Shown here: positions 16,545-24,473 of the stretch, in pieces
Numbering within the stretch: the stretch's first letter is position 1
Layout: every line of letters begins with the position of its first letter
Assembly (NCBI RefSeq): GCF_903819165.1
Contig: NZ_CAIJCS010000014.1
Span: forward strand, 186,001-250,000
Direction of reading: 5' to 3'
Source of the DNA: Aedoeadaptatus nemausensis
GTDB taxonomy: Bacteria > Bacillota > Clostridia > Tissierellales > Peptoniphilaceae
Length of the DNA stretch: 64,000 nt
Position numbers and translations under genes: made by a program
Notes under the pieces: model-generated
Databases searched by the model: none
Seen by the model: only the letters and a program-made list of their open reading frames with translations
What the model was told of the DNA's origin: nothing

Positions 16545-17419
16545 TTAGAATTCTCCTTTTCTGATAACTCTTCGTAAATCTTCAAATAGTTTTCGTAGCG
16601 TGACCTTTGAAGTTCACCATCTTCGTAGGCTTTTAATACTCTACAGCCGGGTTCTTTTCTATGGGTGCAATCTAAGAATTTACATTGGCCCAGATAGTCG
16701 TGAAAGTCTATGAAATATCGATCAAGTTCCCCCGAATCGATTTCGGACAGCTCCATACTGGAAAAACCGGGAGTATCGAAAAGATACATATTATCTTTCC
16801 CTTTAAATATTTCCGTGTGACGAGTCGTGTGTTTACCACGGTTGGTTTTTTGGCTCACCGATCCCGTTTCCAGATTTAAGCCCAATATATTATTTAGGAA
16901 GGTGGATTTGCCGGAACCGGAAACGCCGCTTAAGGCCGTCGTCTTTTCGGGCAATAGTTTTTTTATGGAATCCACAGTCTCGCTTTCGAAGGTCGAAAGA
17001 CGATAAACCTCGTATCCTCCTGCCTCGTAAAGTTCTACAAGCTTCTCCCCTTCCTCGGGATCCATATCATATTTCGAAACCACCGGCACTACATCCACAT
17101 GTTTCGATTCATAATAGGCGAGCATCTTGTCGATAAGCAGCAAATTATACTTCGGATTCGCCGTAGGGATGAAAAGAAAGATTTGGTCCACATTGGCAAT
17201 GGGCGGACGCAATATACTATTGGTCCGCTCCAAAATTTTCTCCACAGAATGAAGTTGATGCCCCTCGTCAATCGAAATTTCTACATAATCGCCGACTACA
17301 GGCTTTTGTCCTACGTGGCGAAAAATACCGCGAGCTCGTGTTTCATAGTGTTCTCCGTCTTCGCCTGCGACATAGTAGTAGCCGCCGAGAAGTTTTGTGA
17401 TCCTGCCTTTAATTCTCAT
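16535..17419 (-). CDS. rsgA: Ribosome small subunit-dependent GTPase A
   Basis: A 294-residue circularly permuted GTPase that checks late 30S assembly. An OB-fold occupies about residues 1-65. The GTPase motifs run in permuted order: the G4-like VVSKYDMD near residue 117, then GVSGSGKSTFLNNI (P-loop, near residue 164), the RGKHTTRHTE switch I and FDTPGFSSME switch II near residue 214. A zinc knuckle FLDCTHRKEPGC (with Cys and His ligands) follows near residue 247. The start overlaps the prkC stop by one base (TAATG). Confidence 0.97.
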   Translation of the reverse strand: MRIKGRITKLLGGYYYVAGEDGEHYETRARGIFRHVGQKPVVGDYVEISIDEGHQLHSVEKILERTNSILRPPIANVDQIFLFIPTANPKYNLLLIDKMLAYYESKHVDVVPVVSKYDMDPEEGEKLVELYEAGGYEVYRLSTFESETVDSIKKLLPEKTTALSGVSGSGKSTFLNNILGLNLETGSVSQKTNRGKHTTRHTEIFKGKDNMYLFDTPGFSSMELSEIDSGELDRYFIDFHDYLGQCKFLDCTHRKEPGCRVLKAYEDGELQRSRYENYLKIYEELSEKENSKWR

Positions 17420-19380
17420 TAAAAGTTCACCGTTTTTACGACACTGCCGTCGACACTTAATATAGCTCTGTCGCCGGAACGTCCTTGGACGGGATAGGTT
17501 ACGGAGGAGCCTCCATTTACAGATTCTTCGCTTACGATTTTTTCCCTTCCATTGGATTCCAAAATCACTTGCACGCTGTGTTCATTCCCGTCGTCGGGAA
17601 CTTTATAAGATATTCTCTTTTGCGTTACCGACTGTTCATTGGAAGAATTTTCTTCTCCGCTATTTTGAGAAGAACGCTTGCTGACAATAATATCTACTGT
17701 CTGTCCTTGCTTGATTTGATTACCGCTATTGTATTGTTGCCAAACCACTTCGCCGGGTCCTACGGAAATATCTTCCCGTTCGTCAATATTGCCGAGTTTT
17801 AATCCTTGTTGATTTAAAAGTGCTCTCGCCTTTTCGATAGTAACGCCTCGTAAATTGGGAACTACGGCCATTTTACTATCTTGACCCTTGCTCATTACGA
17901 CGTGGACATCTTCTCCCTTTGCAACGGACTCTTCAGATCTGGGCTTTTGTCTGATAATTCTGTCCGCCGGAACGTCCTCGTCATATTCCGTTTTGTCGAC
18001 TATAAGATTCAGGCCGAGGGACTTGAGCACCGATTGAGCCTCGGAGATCGTCATATTTTCCAGATCCGGAACATTTACCATTTCCTTTTCCTTTGCAATG
18101 ACGACCGAGAACTGATCTCCTCGCTTCAACACCTCTCCCGGTTCAACAGATTGTGAAAGAATCGTACCGGGAGATACACCTTCGTCGGATTCCTTCTCGT
18201 TAATCTCAAGTTTTAAATCGTGAGTACCGGCAAAATCTTTTGCGTCGGAAACATCTTTACCGATAAAGTCTACCATCTCTACAATGTCTTTGTCTGCATT
18301 TCCGCTCAAGATATTCTTAATCTTCGAACCGCCGAACGCCAGGGCAAAAAGGACGAGAAGGGCCAAAACTACGCCGCCTATGGTAGCCAAAGGATTGGAT
18401 TTTTTCTTTTTGGATTTCTTCGTCGCCACTTTACCCGTCGGCTTTATGGGCGCTGTGGTGCCATGGGATGTATGCCCCTCGGCTCCCCTTGTTTTCGGCG
18501 GAATGACCACTGTAGTTCGCGTATCCGTTTGCCCGTGATCTCCATAAACTTTTCCGAGCAAAATAGTTTTAACATCGTCTATGATTAAACTCACATTATC
18601 GTAACGATCCCCGGGCTTTTTCTCCGTCATGTGTTTGAAAACCATGTCCACTTCGGGACTCACTCTCGGATTACGTTCCGATGGCATGGGCATTTCATTT
18701 TGCACATGCATGAGTGCAACGGTAATGGGATTTTCCGAATCGAAGGGAACGTCCCCTGTAAGCATTTCATAGAGCACGATGCCCATAGAATAAATATCGC
18801 TTCGAGCGTCGACTTTTTGTCCTCTCGCCTGTTCCGGAGAGAAGTAATGCACGCTTCCCATAACCGCATTGGTTACGGTCATCGTAGCATTTCCGGCCAT
18901 GCGAGCGATGCCGAAATCCGTCACCTTCACCCGATTATCTCGCGTCACCATAATGTTTTGAGATTTAATGTCTCGGTGAATTATATTTTTGTTATGGGCG
19001 ATTTTAAGAGCTTCAGCGATTTGAATTAAGTAATTCAGCGCCTGATTTTGACTGAGCACACCTTCTTCGCGAATAAGCTCTTTCAGTGTCTTCCCGTCGA
19101 TATATTCCATGACAATATAATAGACGTCCTGATCGGTGACGGTTTCCATCCCTACATCATATATACTTACGATATTCGGGTGGGAAATACTTGCCGCAGC
19201 GAGGGATTCCCTTCTAAACTTACGTATGAAATTATCATCTTCATTATATTCACTTTTTAAGACTTTTATGGCGACGATACGATCTAAACGGCGATCATGG
19301 GCTTTATAAACATCACCCATGCCACCGGTGCCGATGCGTTTTATGCATTCATATCTGTCAGCTAAAATCATTCCTTGCAT
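17419..19380 (-). CDS. prkC: Membrane Ser/Thr protein kinase with PASTA domains
   Basis: A 653-residue Hanks-type kinase that senses cell wall fragments. The kinase domain spans residues 10-275: GTGGMGDVYKAHD (17-29), Lys39, HRDIKSQN (135-142) and DFGIAR (155-160). A Thr/Pro and Lys-rich linker precedes one membrane helix (about 333-350). Outside are three PASTA repeats (about 368-430, 434-498, 503-568), then a Ser/Asn-rich hinge and a beta-rich C-terminal domain (588-653). The ATG at 19380 is preceded by AGGTGA; a frame nine codons longer overlaps stp. Stp, just upstream, is its phosphatase. Confidence 0.96.
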   Translation of the reverse strand: MQGMILADRYECIKRIGTGGMGDVYKAHDRRLDRIVAIKVLKSEYNEDDNFIRKFRRESLAAASISHPNIVSIYDVGMETVTDQDVYYIVMEYIDGKTLKELIREEGVLSQNQALNYLIQIAEALKIAHNKNIIHRDIKSQNIMVTRDNRVKVTDFGIARMAGNATMTVTNAVMGSVHYFSPEQARGQKVDARSDIYSMGIVLYEMLTGDVPFDSENPITVALMHVQNEMPMPSERNPRVSPEVDMVFKHMTEKKPGDRYDNVSLIIDDVKTILLGKVYGDHGQTDTRTTVVIPPKTRGAEGHTSHGTTAPIKPTGKVATKKSKKKKSNPLATIGGVVLALLVLFALAFGGSKIKNILSGNADKDIVEMVDFIGKDVSDAKDFAGTHDLKLEINEKESDEGVSPGTILSQSVEPGEVLKRGDQFSVVIAKEKEMVNVPDLENMTISEAQSVLKSLGLNLIVDKTEYDEDVPADRIIRQKPRSEESVAKGEDVHVVMSKGQDSKMAVVPNLRGVTIEKARALLNQQGLKLGNIDEREDISVGPGEVVWQQYNSGNQIKQGQTVDIIVSKRSSQNSGEENSSNEQSVTQKRISYKVPDDGNEHSVQVILESNGREKIVSEESVNGGSSVTYPVQGRSGDRAILSVDGSVVKTVNF

Positions 19381-19384
19381 TCTC

Positions 19385-20089
19385 TCACCTACTCTTATTA
19401 AAGACAATAACGGTTATATTATCTTGTCCGTTTCGATCCAAGGCTTCTTGGACCAGCAGTTTCGAGTAGTCGCCTTCACTACTCTCTAAGACCTTTGCAA
19501 TGATGTCGAAGTCCACGACATCAGATAAGCCGTCGGAGCATAAGACGATGAATTGCAAATCGGCATCTAGGCTTCGTATCTGAAACTCTACGCCTTTTGT
19601 CGTACCCAAGGCCTTCGTAAGCACATTTTTCTTCGGATGGACTCTCGCTTCTTCCTCTGAAATATCGCCGATGTCCACGAGATAATTCACGAAACTGTCG
19701 TCTTTCGAAATTTGAAAGAGGCCGTCTTTGTATCCGTAGATTCGGGAATCTCCGATATTAATATAATAAAGCTTGTCGTTAAGTAGATAGACCAAGCTCA
19801 AGGTAGTACCCATGCCTCTGTATTTTAAGTTGTCGACGGAGCTTTTAAAGATTTGATGGTTTGCCTCCCGAACTCCGTCATTTAATAAATTCAGAAGATC
19901 TTTTTCACTTTTGACAGCGACGGATAATTTTTCTTTTAATATTCCGACCGCCAGTTCGCTTGCCTTTTCACCGGCGGCGTGGCCACCCATACCGTCGGCC
20001 AAAATAGCGAAGTGTCCACTGGGGTCGACATAATAGCTGTCTTCGTTGTTATCTCTTCCGCCTATATGGCTATAAGCAGATATTTTCAT
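19385..20089 (-). CDS. stp: PP2C-type Ser/Thr protein phosphatase
   Basis: A 234-residue metal-dependent phosphatase (PrpC/Stp family) that reverses PrkC phosphorylation. Characteristic motifs: GGRDNNEDSYYVD (residues 10-22), ILADGMGGHAAGE (residues 29-41), GTTLSLVYL near residue 94, NIGDSRIYGYKDG near residue 116, and CSDGLSDVV near residue 184, which together hold the Mn/Mg ions through Asp residues. It stands four bases before prkC and four bases after rlmN in the standard Firmicute order. Confidence 0.96.
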   Translation of the reverse strand: MKISAYSHIGGRDNNEDSYYVDPSGHFAILADGMGGHAAGEKASELAVGILKEKLSVAVKSEKDLLNLLNDGVREANHQIFKSSVDNLKYRGMGTTLSLVYLLNDKLYYINIGDSRIYGYKDGLFQISKDDSFVNYLVDIGDISEEEARVHPKKNVLTKALGTTKGVEFQIRSLDADLQFIVLCSDGLSDVVDFDIIAKVLESSEGDYSKLLVQEALDRNGQDNITVIVFNKSR

Positions 20090-20093
20090 AGCA

Positions 20094-21119
20094 TCACCTT
20101 GTTTCTTCTATGGTCGTACCGGCCTTCAATTGACCGCAACTGGCCTGAATGTCGCTGCCTAATTCTCTTCGTATTGTACACGATACGCCCCTTTGGGACA
20201 ACTCCCTTTGAAAGCGGAGAATGTGACTTCGGTCGGGTTTCGTATGATCAAAATGACTCGTCGAATTAAGGGGAATAAGATTGACGTGACATCGCATACC
20301 CTTGGTCCAATCAGCCAGCTCTTCCACATTTTTCATCGTGTCGTTCTTACCTTCGATCAGGGTATATTCAAGGGTCACCCTTTGCCCGGTTTCGCGGTCA
20401 TAGCGATGTAGAACGGCAAATAAATCGGCTAAAGAATATCGCTTAGCTATTGGCATAAGAGCCTCGCGATCTTTCTGTTCCGTTTCGTGAAGGCTGATCG
20501 CAAGATTAACAGGAATATCTTCCTCGATTAAACGTTCGATGCCTTCGATAAGCCCGCAAGTAGAAATAGTCATATTGCGATAACTCATATTTTTACCTTT
20601 CGGATCGTGTAAGAGATGCAAAAAGCGAAACACATTATCCGAATTATCGAAAGGTTCGCCACTGCCCATTAAAATAATATTGGAAATAGAAACACCTTCC
20701 GCTCTCTCCACTTCATAAATTTGGGAGAGCATTTCGTAAGGGCGAAGATTGCGAATCTTTCCGTTTAAAGTGGATACACAAAACTTACATCCCATACGAC
20801 AGCCCACTTGAGTGGATACACAAAGGCTATAACCGTGATGGTACTTCATCAGGACGTCTTCGATTATTTCGTCGTCACTTAGACGATAGAGGTATTTCTT
20901 TGTATCGTCGATTTTCGAACTGAGACGCTTTACGATTTGAATGCCATCAAGTTCATCCGGCAACTTTTCTATGATCGCCTTTGAAATATTGCTCATTTCT
21001 CTCAGGCTTTTGCGGTGGTTGTGTATGCCTTCAAAGAGCTGAGTCCCTCTAAATGATTTTTCACCGAGAGACTCCATATATTCTTTCAGCTCATCAGGCG
21101 TCATTTCCATCCAGTGCAT
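20094..21119 (-). CDS. rlmN: Dual-specificity 23S rRNA/tRNA adenine C2-methyltransferase
   Basis: A 341-residue radical SAM enzyme that methylates C2 of A2503 in 23S rRNA and A37 in some tRNAs. The cluster motif CRMGCKFC is near residues 107-114, and the resolving Cys lies in the C-terminal IQASCGQLK near residue 330; the other methyl-carrier Cys residue is upstream of that region in the family. GEKSFRGTQL is near residue 19. The first ATG, behind AAGGAAGACT, is used; it overlaps rsmB by 26 bases. A start three codons later is possible. Confidence 0.95.
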   Translation of the reverse strand: MHWMEMTPDELKEYMESLGEKSFRGTQLFEGIHNHRKSLREMSNISKAIIEKLPDELDGIQIVKRLSSKIDDTKKYLYRLSDDEIIEDVLMKYHHGYSLCVSTQVGCRMGCKFCVSTLNGKIRNLRPYEMLSQIYEVERAEGVSISNIILMGSGEPFDNSDNVFRFLHLLHDPKGKNMSYRNMTISTCGLIEGIERLIEEDIPVNLAISLHETEQKDREALMPIAKRYSLADLFAVLHRYDRETGQRVTLEYTLIEGKNDTMKNVEELADWTKGMRCHVNLIPLNSTSHFDHTKPDRSHILRFQRELSQRGVSCTIRRELGSDIQASCGQLKAGTTIEETR

Positions 21120-22374
21120 AGTCTTCCTTTCTTACGATGACGGCCATTGAAAAACCGTCGCAATCTTTTTGGTGAGGCCAGTAGCGCAAACCCTTTTCCC
21201 TAAGAGTGCATTCCGGATGATCCTTTAAAAAGGATGCCAACACCCCTTCGTTTTCCTCAACTGTTACGGTACAAGTACTATAGATCAACTCTCCGCCGGG
21301 CGCCAATGCACCGTAGGCGTTCTCGAGAATAAGGCGTTGGGTTTGCGCCAAGTGCAATACGTCTTCTAACTTGACACGATTTTTTATTTCCGGTTTTCTG
21401 CGCAAGAGGCCCAAGCCCGAACAAGGGGCATCTACTAAAATACGATCGTATTTCTTTTTAGGGAGAGGTGTCTTCGCATTTCGAACTCGAGTCGTAATAT
21501 TGTCATACCCCAGCCGCTTTATATTTTCATCCATTAGTTTCAAGCGCTCGGCGCTACTGTCGCAACTGTCCACATGGTTAAATAACTCCGCCATCTGAAA
21601 ACTCTTACCGCCGGGAGCAGCGCAAAGATCCAGCGCTTCTGCTTTATCATCTTTTGTAAATAACGGCACCACCTCTTGAGAGGCGCCGTCCTGTACATAA
21701 AAAATTCCGTCGTGAAAAGACTTGGAATCGAAAAGTCCTCGGGGGTTTTCTACATTAAGAGCACTTTTCCCGAGTATAGCTTCGCTTATCTCAAAGCCTT
21801 CTTCCTCAAGTCTTTTTCGCAGTTCTTCCTTTTCAATACAGATAGGGCGGAGCGTAACGGGAGCGGAATTAAAAGTTGACGCCAGAAATTTTTCTACATC
21901 ATTTCCCAATAAAGTCTTGAAGTACTTTACCCATTCTTCTGAAAAGCTGTAACGTAAGGAGAGGTAATGAATTTCGTCTCGAGCATCGATTGTAAATGCA
22001 TTTTCTCCTTCGCGAATAATGGAACGTAAGACGCCGTTTACAAGGCCCGCCGCTCCCTGATTGGCGATCTTCTTTGCGAGCTTGACGCTTTCATCTACTG
22101 CCGCCCTCTCCGGTACGCGATCGAGGAAATGTAGTTGATAAATCCCCATCCGAAGAATAATACGGATATTATCTTGAAGCTTGGAGGGTGATGAGACAAA
22201 TTTATCGATCACATAATCGAGAAAGAGTTCGTTTTGAATTGTTCCGTTTATAATAATTTCGGCCAATCGCTCATCTTTCGGGCTTAGTCCTTTTCGGTCG
22301 AATGCGTCTTGAATAAATTCGCCTTGAGATACTCTTTGCAGCGTCTTCAGAGCGCTAAATCTCGGATTTCGCAT
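21094..22374 (-). CDS. rsmB: 16S rRNA (cytosine967-C5)-methyltransferase
   Basis: A 426-residue enzyme. A NusB-like RNA-binding domain covers roughly residues 1-140 (MRNPRFSALKTLQRV at the start). The Rossmann methyltransferase follows, with VQDGASQEVVPLF and ALDLCAAPGGKSFQMAEL near residue 250 and the catalytic VDAPCSGLGLLRRKPEI near residue 315, plus the second Cys in YSTCTVTVEENEGV near residue 368. I use the ATG that shares one base with the preceding stop (TGATG); a TTG one codon earlier is also possible. Confidence 0.95.
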   Translation of the reverse strand: MRNPRFSALKTLQRVSQGEFIQDAFDRKGLSPKDERLAEIIINGTIQNELFLDYVIDKFVSSPSKLQDNIRIILRMGIYQLHFLDRVPERAAVDESVKLAKKIANQGAAGLVNGVLRSIIREGENAFTIDARDEIHYLSLRYSFSEEWVKYFKTLLGNDVEKFLASTFNSAPVTLRPICIEKEELRKRLEEEGFEISEAILGKSALNVENPRGLFDSKSFHDGIFYVQDGASQEVVPLFTKDDKAEALDLCAAPGGKSFQMAELFNHVDSCDSSAERLKLMDENIKRLGYDNITTRVRNAKTPLPKKKYDRILVDAPCSGLGLLRRKPEIKNRVKLEDVLHLAQTQRLILENAYGALAPGGELIYSTCTVTVEENEGVLASFLKDHPECTLREKGLRYWPHQKDCDGFSMAVIVRKEDYALDGNDA

Positions 22375-23060
22375 CAATCACGTCTCCTGTCCAAGGATAG
22401 AAATCTGAGTAGTGTGCCGATAGCGGTAACGAGGCTCGCTACATAGGTCAGGGCTGCGGCGGATAAAACTTTTTCTACGCCTTCCATTTCCTGCCCCGAT
22501 AAAATTCCGTCTCGTAAAATAACCTTGGCACGGCGACTGGCGTCGTACTCTACGGGAAGGGTTAGGAGTTGGAATAACACCGTAATGGCGAATAAGGCAA
22601 TGCCGATTTTCAATAGGGGCCTAAAAGCCATTAAACCTATAAAAACGAATAAAAACGAAAGATTAGATCCGATATTGGCGGCGGGAACAATGGCGTTTCT
22701 AAATTTCAACGGCGCATAACCAATATTATGTTGGATCGCATGGCCCGCTTCATGAGCAGCGACGCCTACGGCAGCGATAGATGTGGAGTCATGCACCGAA
22801 TCGCTTAAACGAAGTACATTTTGTGTAGGATCGTAGTGGTCTGTGAGCGATCCTTTAACCCGTTCTACTCGAACGTTATCGATATGATAGCTCGAGAGAA
22901 TTTGACGGGCCGTCATTTCTCCTGTAAGCCCTTTAGAGTTGCTTATCTTACTATACGTTTCGAAATTTGTCTTGATCTTTGCTTGAGCATACATGGCGAG
23001 CAGCATACCCGGCAAGAGATACATAAGGTATTGAATATCGTAACCATAATATCCGTACAT
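22374..23060 (-). CDS. yugP: Zinc metallopeptidase, YugP family (membrane)
   Basis: A 228-residue membrane protein. The N-terminus is Tyr-rich (MYGYYGYDIQYLMYLLPG) and hydrophobic. The zinc motif HEAGHAIQ lies near residue 103, followed by two or three hydrophobic segments between about 130 and 220. The family is annotated as a membrane metalloprotease of unknown target. It sits between fmt and rsmB, as in many Clostridia, with one-base overlaps on both sides, so its expression is tied to formylation and rRNA modification genes. Confidence 0.88.
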   Translation of the reverse strand: MYGYYGYDIQYLMYLLPGMLLAMYAQAKIKTNFETYSKISNSKGLTGEMTARQILSSYHIDNVRVERVKGSLTDHYDPTQNVLRLSDSVHDSTSIAAVGVAAHEAGHAIQHNIGYAPLKFRNAIVPAANIGSNLSFLFVFIGLMAFRPLLKIGIALFAITVLFQLLTLPVEYDASRRAKVILRDGILSGQEMEGVEKVLSAAALTYVASLVTAIGTLLRFLSLDRRRD

Positions 23061-23977
23061 TATAATTCACCTCTTTCCGGCAAATGGGCGCCGGCTAAAT
23101 AAGATCCTACGGCCATGCGTTTCTTTCCGGGCCGCTGAAGTTCTTTTATGGAAACAGATCCTTCCTTCATGCCGATATATAACTTTTTCTTCGTCGACTT
23201 AAATTCACCGGGGGCGAGATTTTCTTCGCTTATTTCGGCATCGTAAAGCTTAAGTCTTTCACCCTGCATCACGAGATGAGCACCCGGTTCAGGGGAAAAA
23301 GCCCGTATTTTTCGAAGAGCTTCTTCAGCCTTAAGATTTTCGGGATCAATTGTCAATAAATCGTCGTCGATCTTCGGTGCATAGGTAGCCAGGGAATCAT
23401 TTTGTTCTCGAAGGACAATATCCCCTCTCCCCATATCCTCAATAAAACACTTCAAAAGGTCGGCACCCATCTCGGCGAGGGTATCGTGAATCTCTCCGAA
23501 ATTTTTGTCGCCTACTTCGATAGAGCGCGTATCGTAAACCGGTCCGCTGTCCAGACCTTCTTCAATCTGCATAAAGCTGACACCAGTCTCCTTATCTCCC
23601 GCTAATATGGCCCACTGCATAGGTGCCGCTCCCCTGTGGCGGGGAAGGAGGGAGCTGTGAACATTCATAATATAGCGCTTCGGAATTTCCAAAAGTTCCT
23701 TCTTCAAAATTTGACCGTACGCCACGACGATAAAGAGGTCCGCATCTTCTTCTCTCAATCGTTGAAGCGATTCCGGTGTATTAATATTCGAAGGTTGATA
23801 GACGGGAATATTCAATTCCTCCGCTCTTTCTTTAACGGGCGTCGACAAAAGTTTTTTGCCTCTTCCCTTTCGCTTGTCTTCCTGAGTTACGACTAATTTT
23901 AGATCCGTAAGGTCTGCCAATGCATTTAAGGTTGGGATGGCAAATTCCGGCGTACCGAAAAAAATACTTTTTAACAT
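23060..23977 (-). CDS. fmt: Methionyl-tRNA formyltransferase
   Basis: A 305-residue enzyme that formylates initiator Met-tRNA with 10-formyltetrahydrofolate. The catalytic domain shows FFGTPEFAIPTLNAL (residues 6-20), HSSLLPRHRGAAPMQWAIL near residue 107 (catalytic His and Asn region) and DSGPVYDTRSIEVGDKN near residue 143. The C-terminal OB-like tRNA domain occupies the last 100 residues. It follows def by two bases; the pair installs and removes the formyl group. The folate supply gene fhs is at 31972-33645. Confidence 0.97.
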   Translation of the reverse strand: MLKSIFFGTPEFAIPTLNALADLTDLKLVVTQEDKRKGRGKKLLSTPVKERAEELNIPVYQPSNINTPESLQRLREEDADLFIVVAYGQILKKELLEIPKRYIMNVHSSLLPRHRGAAPMQWAILAGDKETGVSFMQIEEGLDSGPVYDTRSIEVGDKNFGEIHDTLAEMGADLLKCFIEDMGRGDIVLREQNDSLATYAPKIDDDLLTIDPENLKAEEALRKIRAFSPEPGAHLVMQGERLKLYDAEISEENLAPGEFKSTKKKLYIGMKEGSVSIKELQRPGKKRMAVGSYLAGAHLPERGEL

Positions 23978-23979
23978 GA

Positions 23980-24459
23980 TTATTCACCCTCGCCGGTTTC
24001 TTTATTGATGTCGAACATCTCTTCCGCAAGATCGGTGTAGAGTATGCCGTCCAAGTGATCCATTTCGTGTTGAATGATACGAGCCAAAAAGCCTTCCGCT
24101 TCTATTGCGGTTTCTTCACCGTCGGCCGTTTGATATTCCACTTTTACCGTTTCAAAGCGCTTTACTTTTCCCACGCGCTCGGGCACACTCAGGCAGCCTT
24201 CCAGAGCCTCTACGTCGCCTGATTCTTCAATTCGCTTCGGATTGATCATAACGAGCTTCGATCCTTCGTAATCGTCGATAACGAGCATGCGCTTAAGTTT
24301 GCCGATTTGCACCGCGGCCAGGCCCACGCCTTCCGCATCATACATGGTTTCGTACATATCGTCGATTAATTGCTTTAGATTATCGTCGAATGTATCGACT
24401 TCACGGGATTTCTTTCTTAAAATAGGATCTTCATCTGTTCTGATTTTTAAAATAGCCAT
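23980..24459 (-). CDS. def: Peptide deformylase
   Basis: A 159-residue metalloenzyme that removes the N-formyl group from nascent proteins. The three family motifs are present: GVGLAAVQIG near residue 43, EGCLSVPE near residue 89 (Cys is a metal ligand) and QHEMDHLDGILY near residue 131 (two His ligands and catalytic Glu). It is the short type 1 form. It begins 14 bases after priA in the standard order priA-def-fmt. Confidence 0.98.
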   Translation of the reverse strand: MAILKIRTDEDPILRKKSREVDTFDDNLKQLIDDMYETMYDAEGVGLAAVQIGKLKRMLVIDDYEGSKLVMINPKRIEESGDVEALEGCLSVPERVGKVKRFETVKVEYQTADGEETAIEAEGFLARIIQHEMDHLDGILYTDLAEEMFDINKETGEGE

Positions 24460-24473
24460 TTTACACTCTCCTA

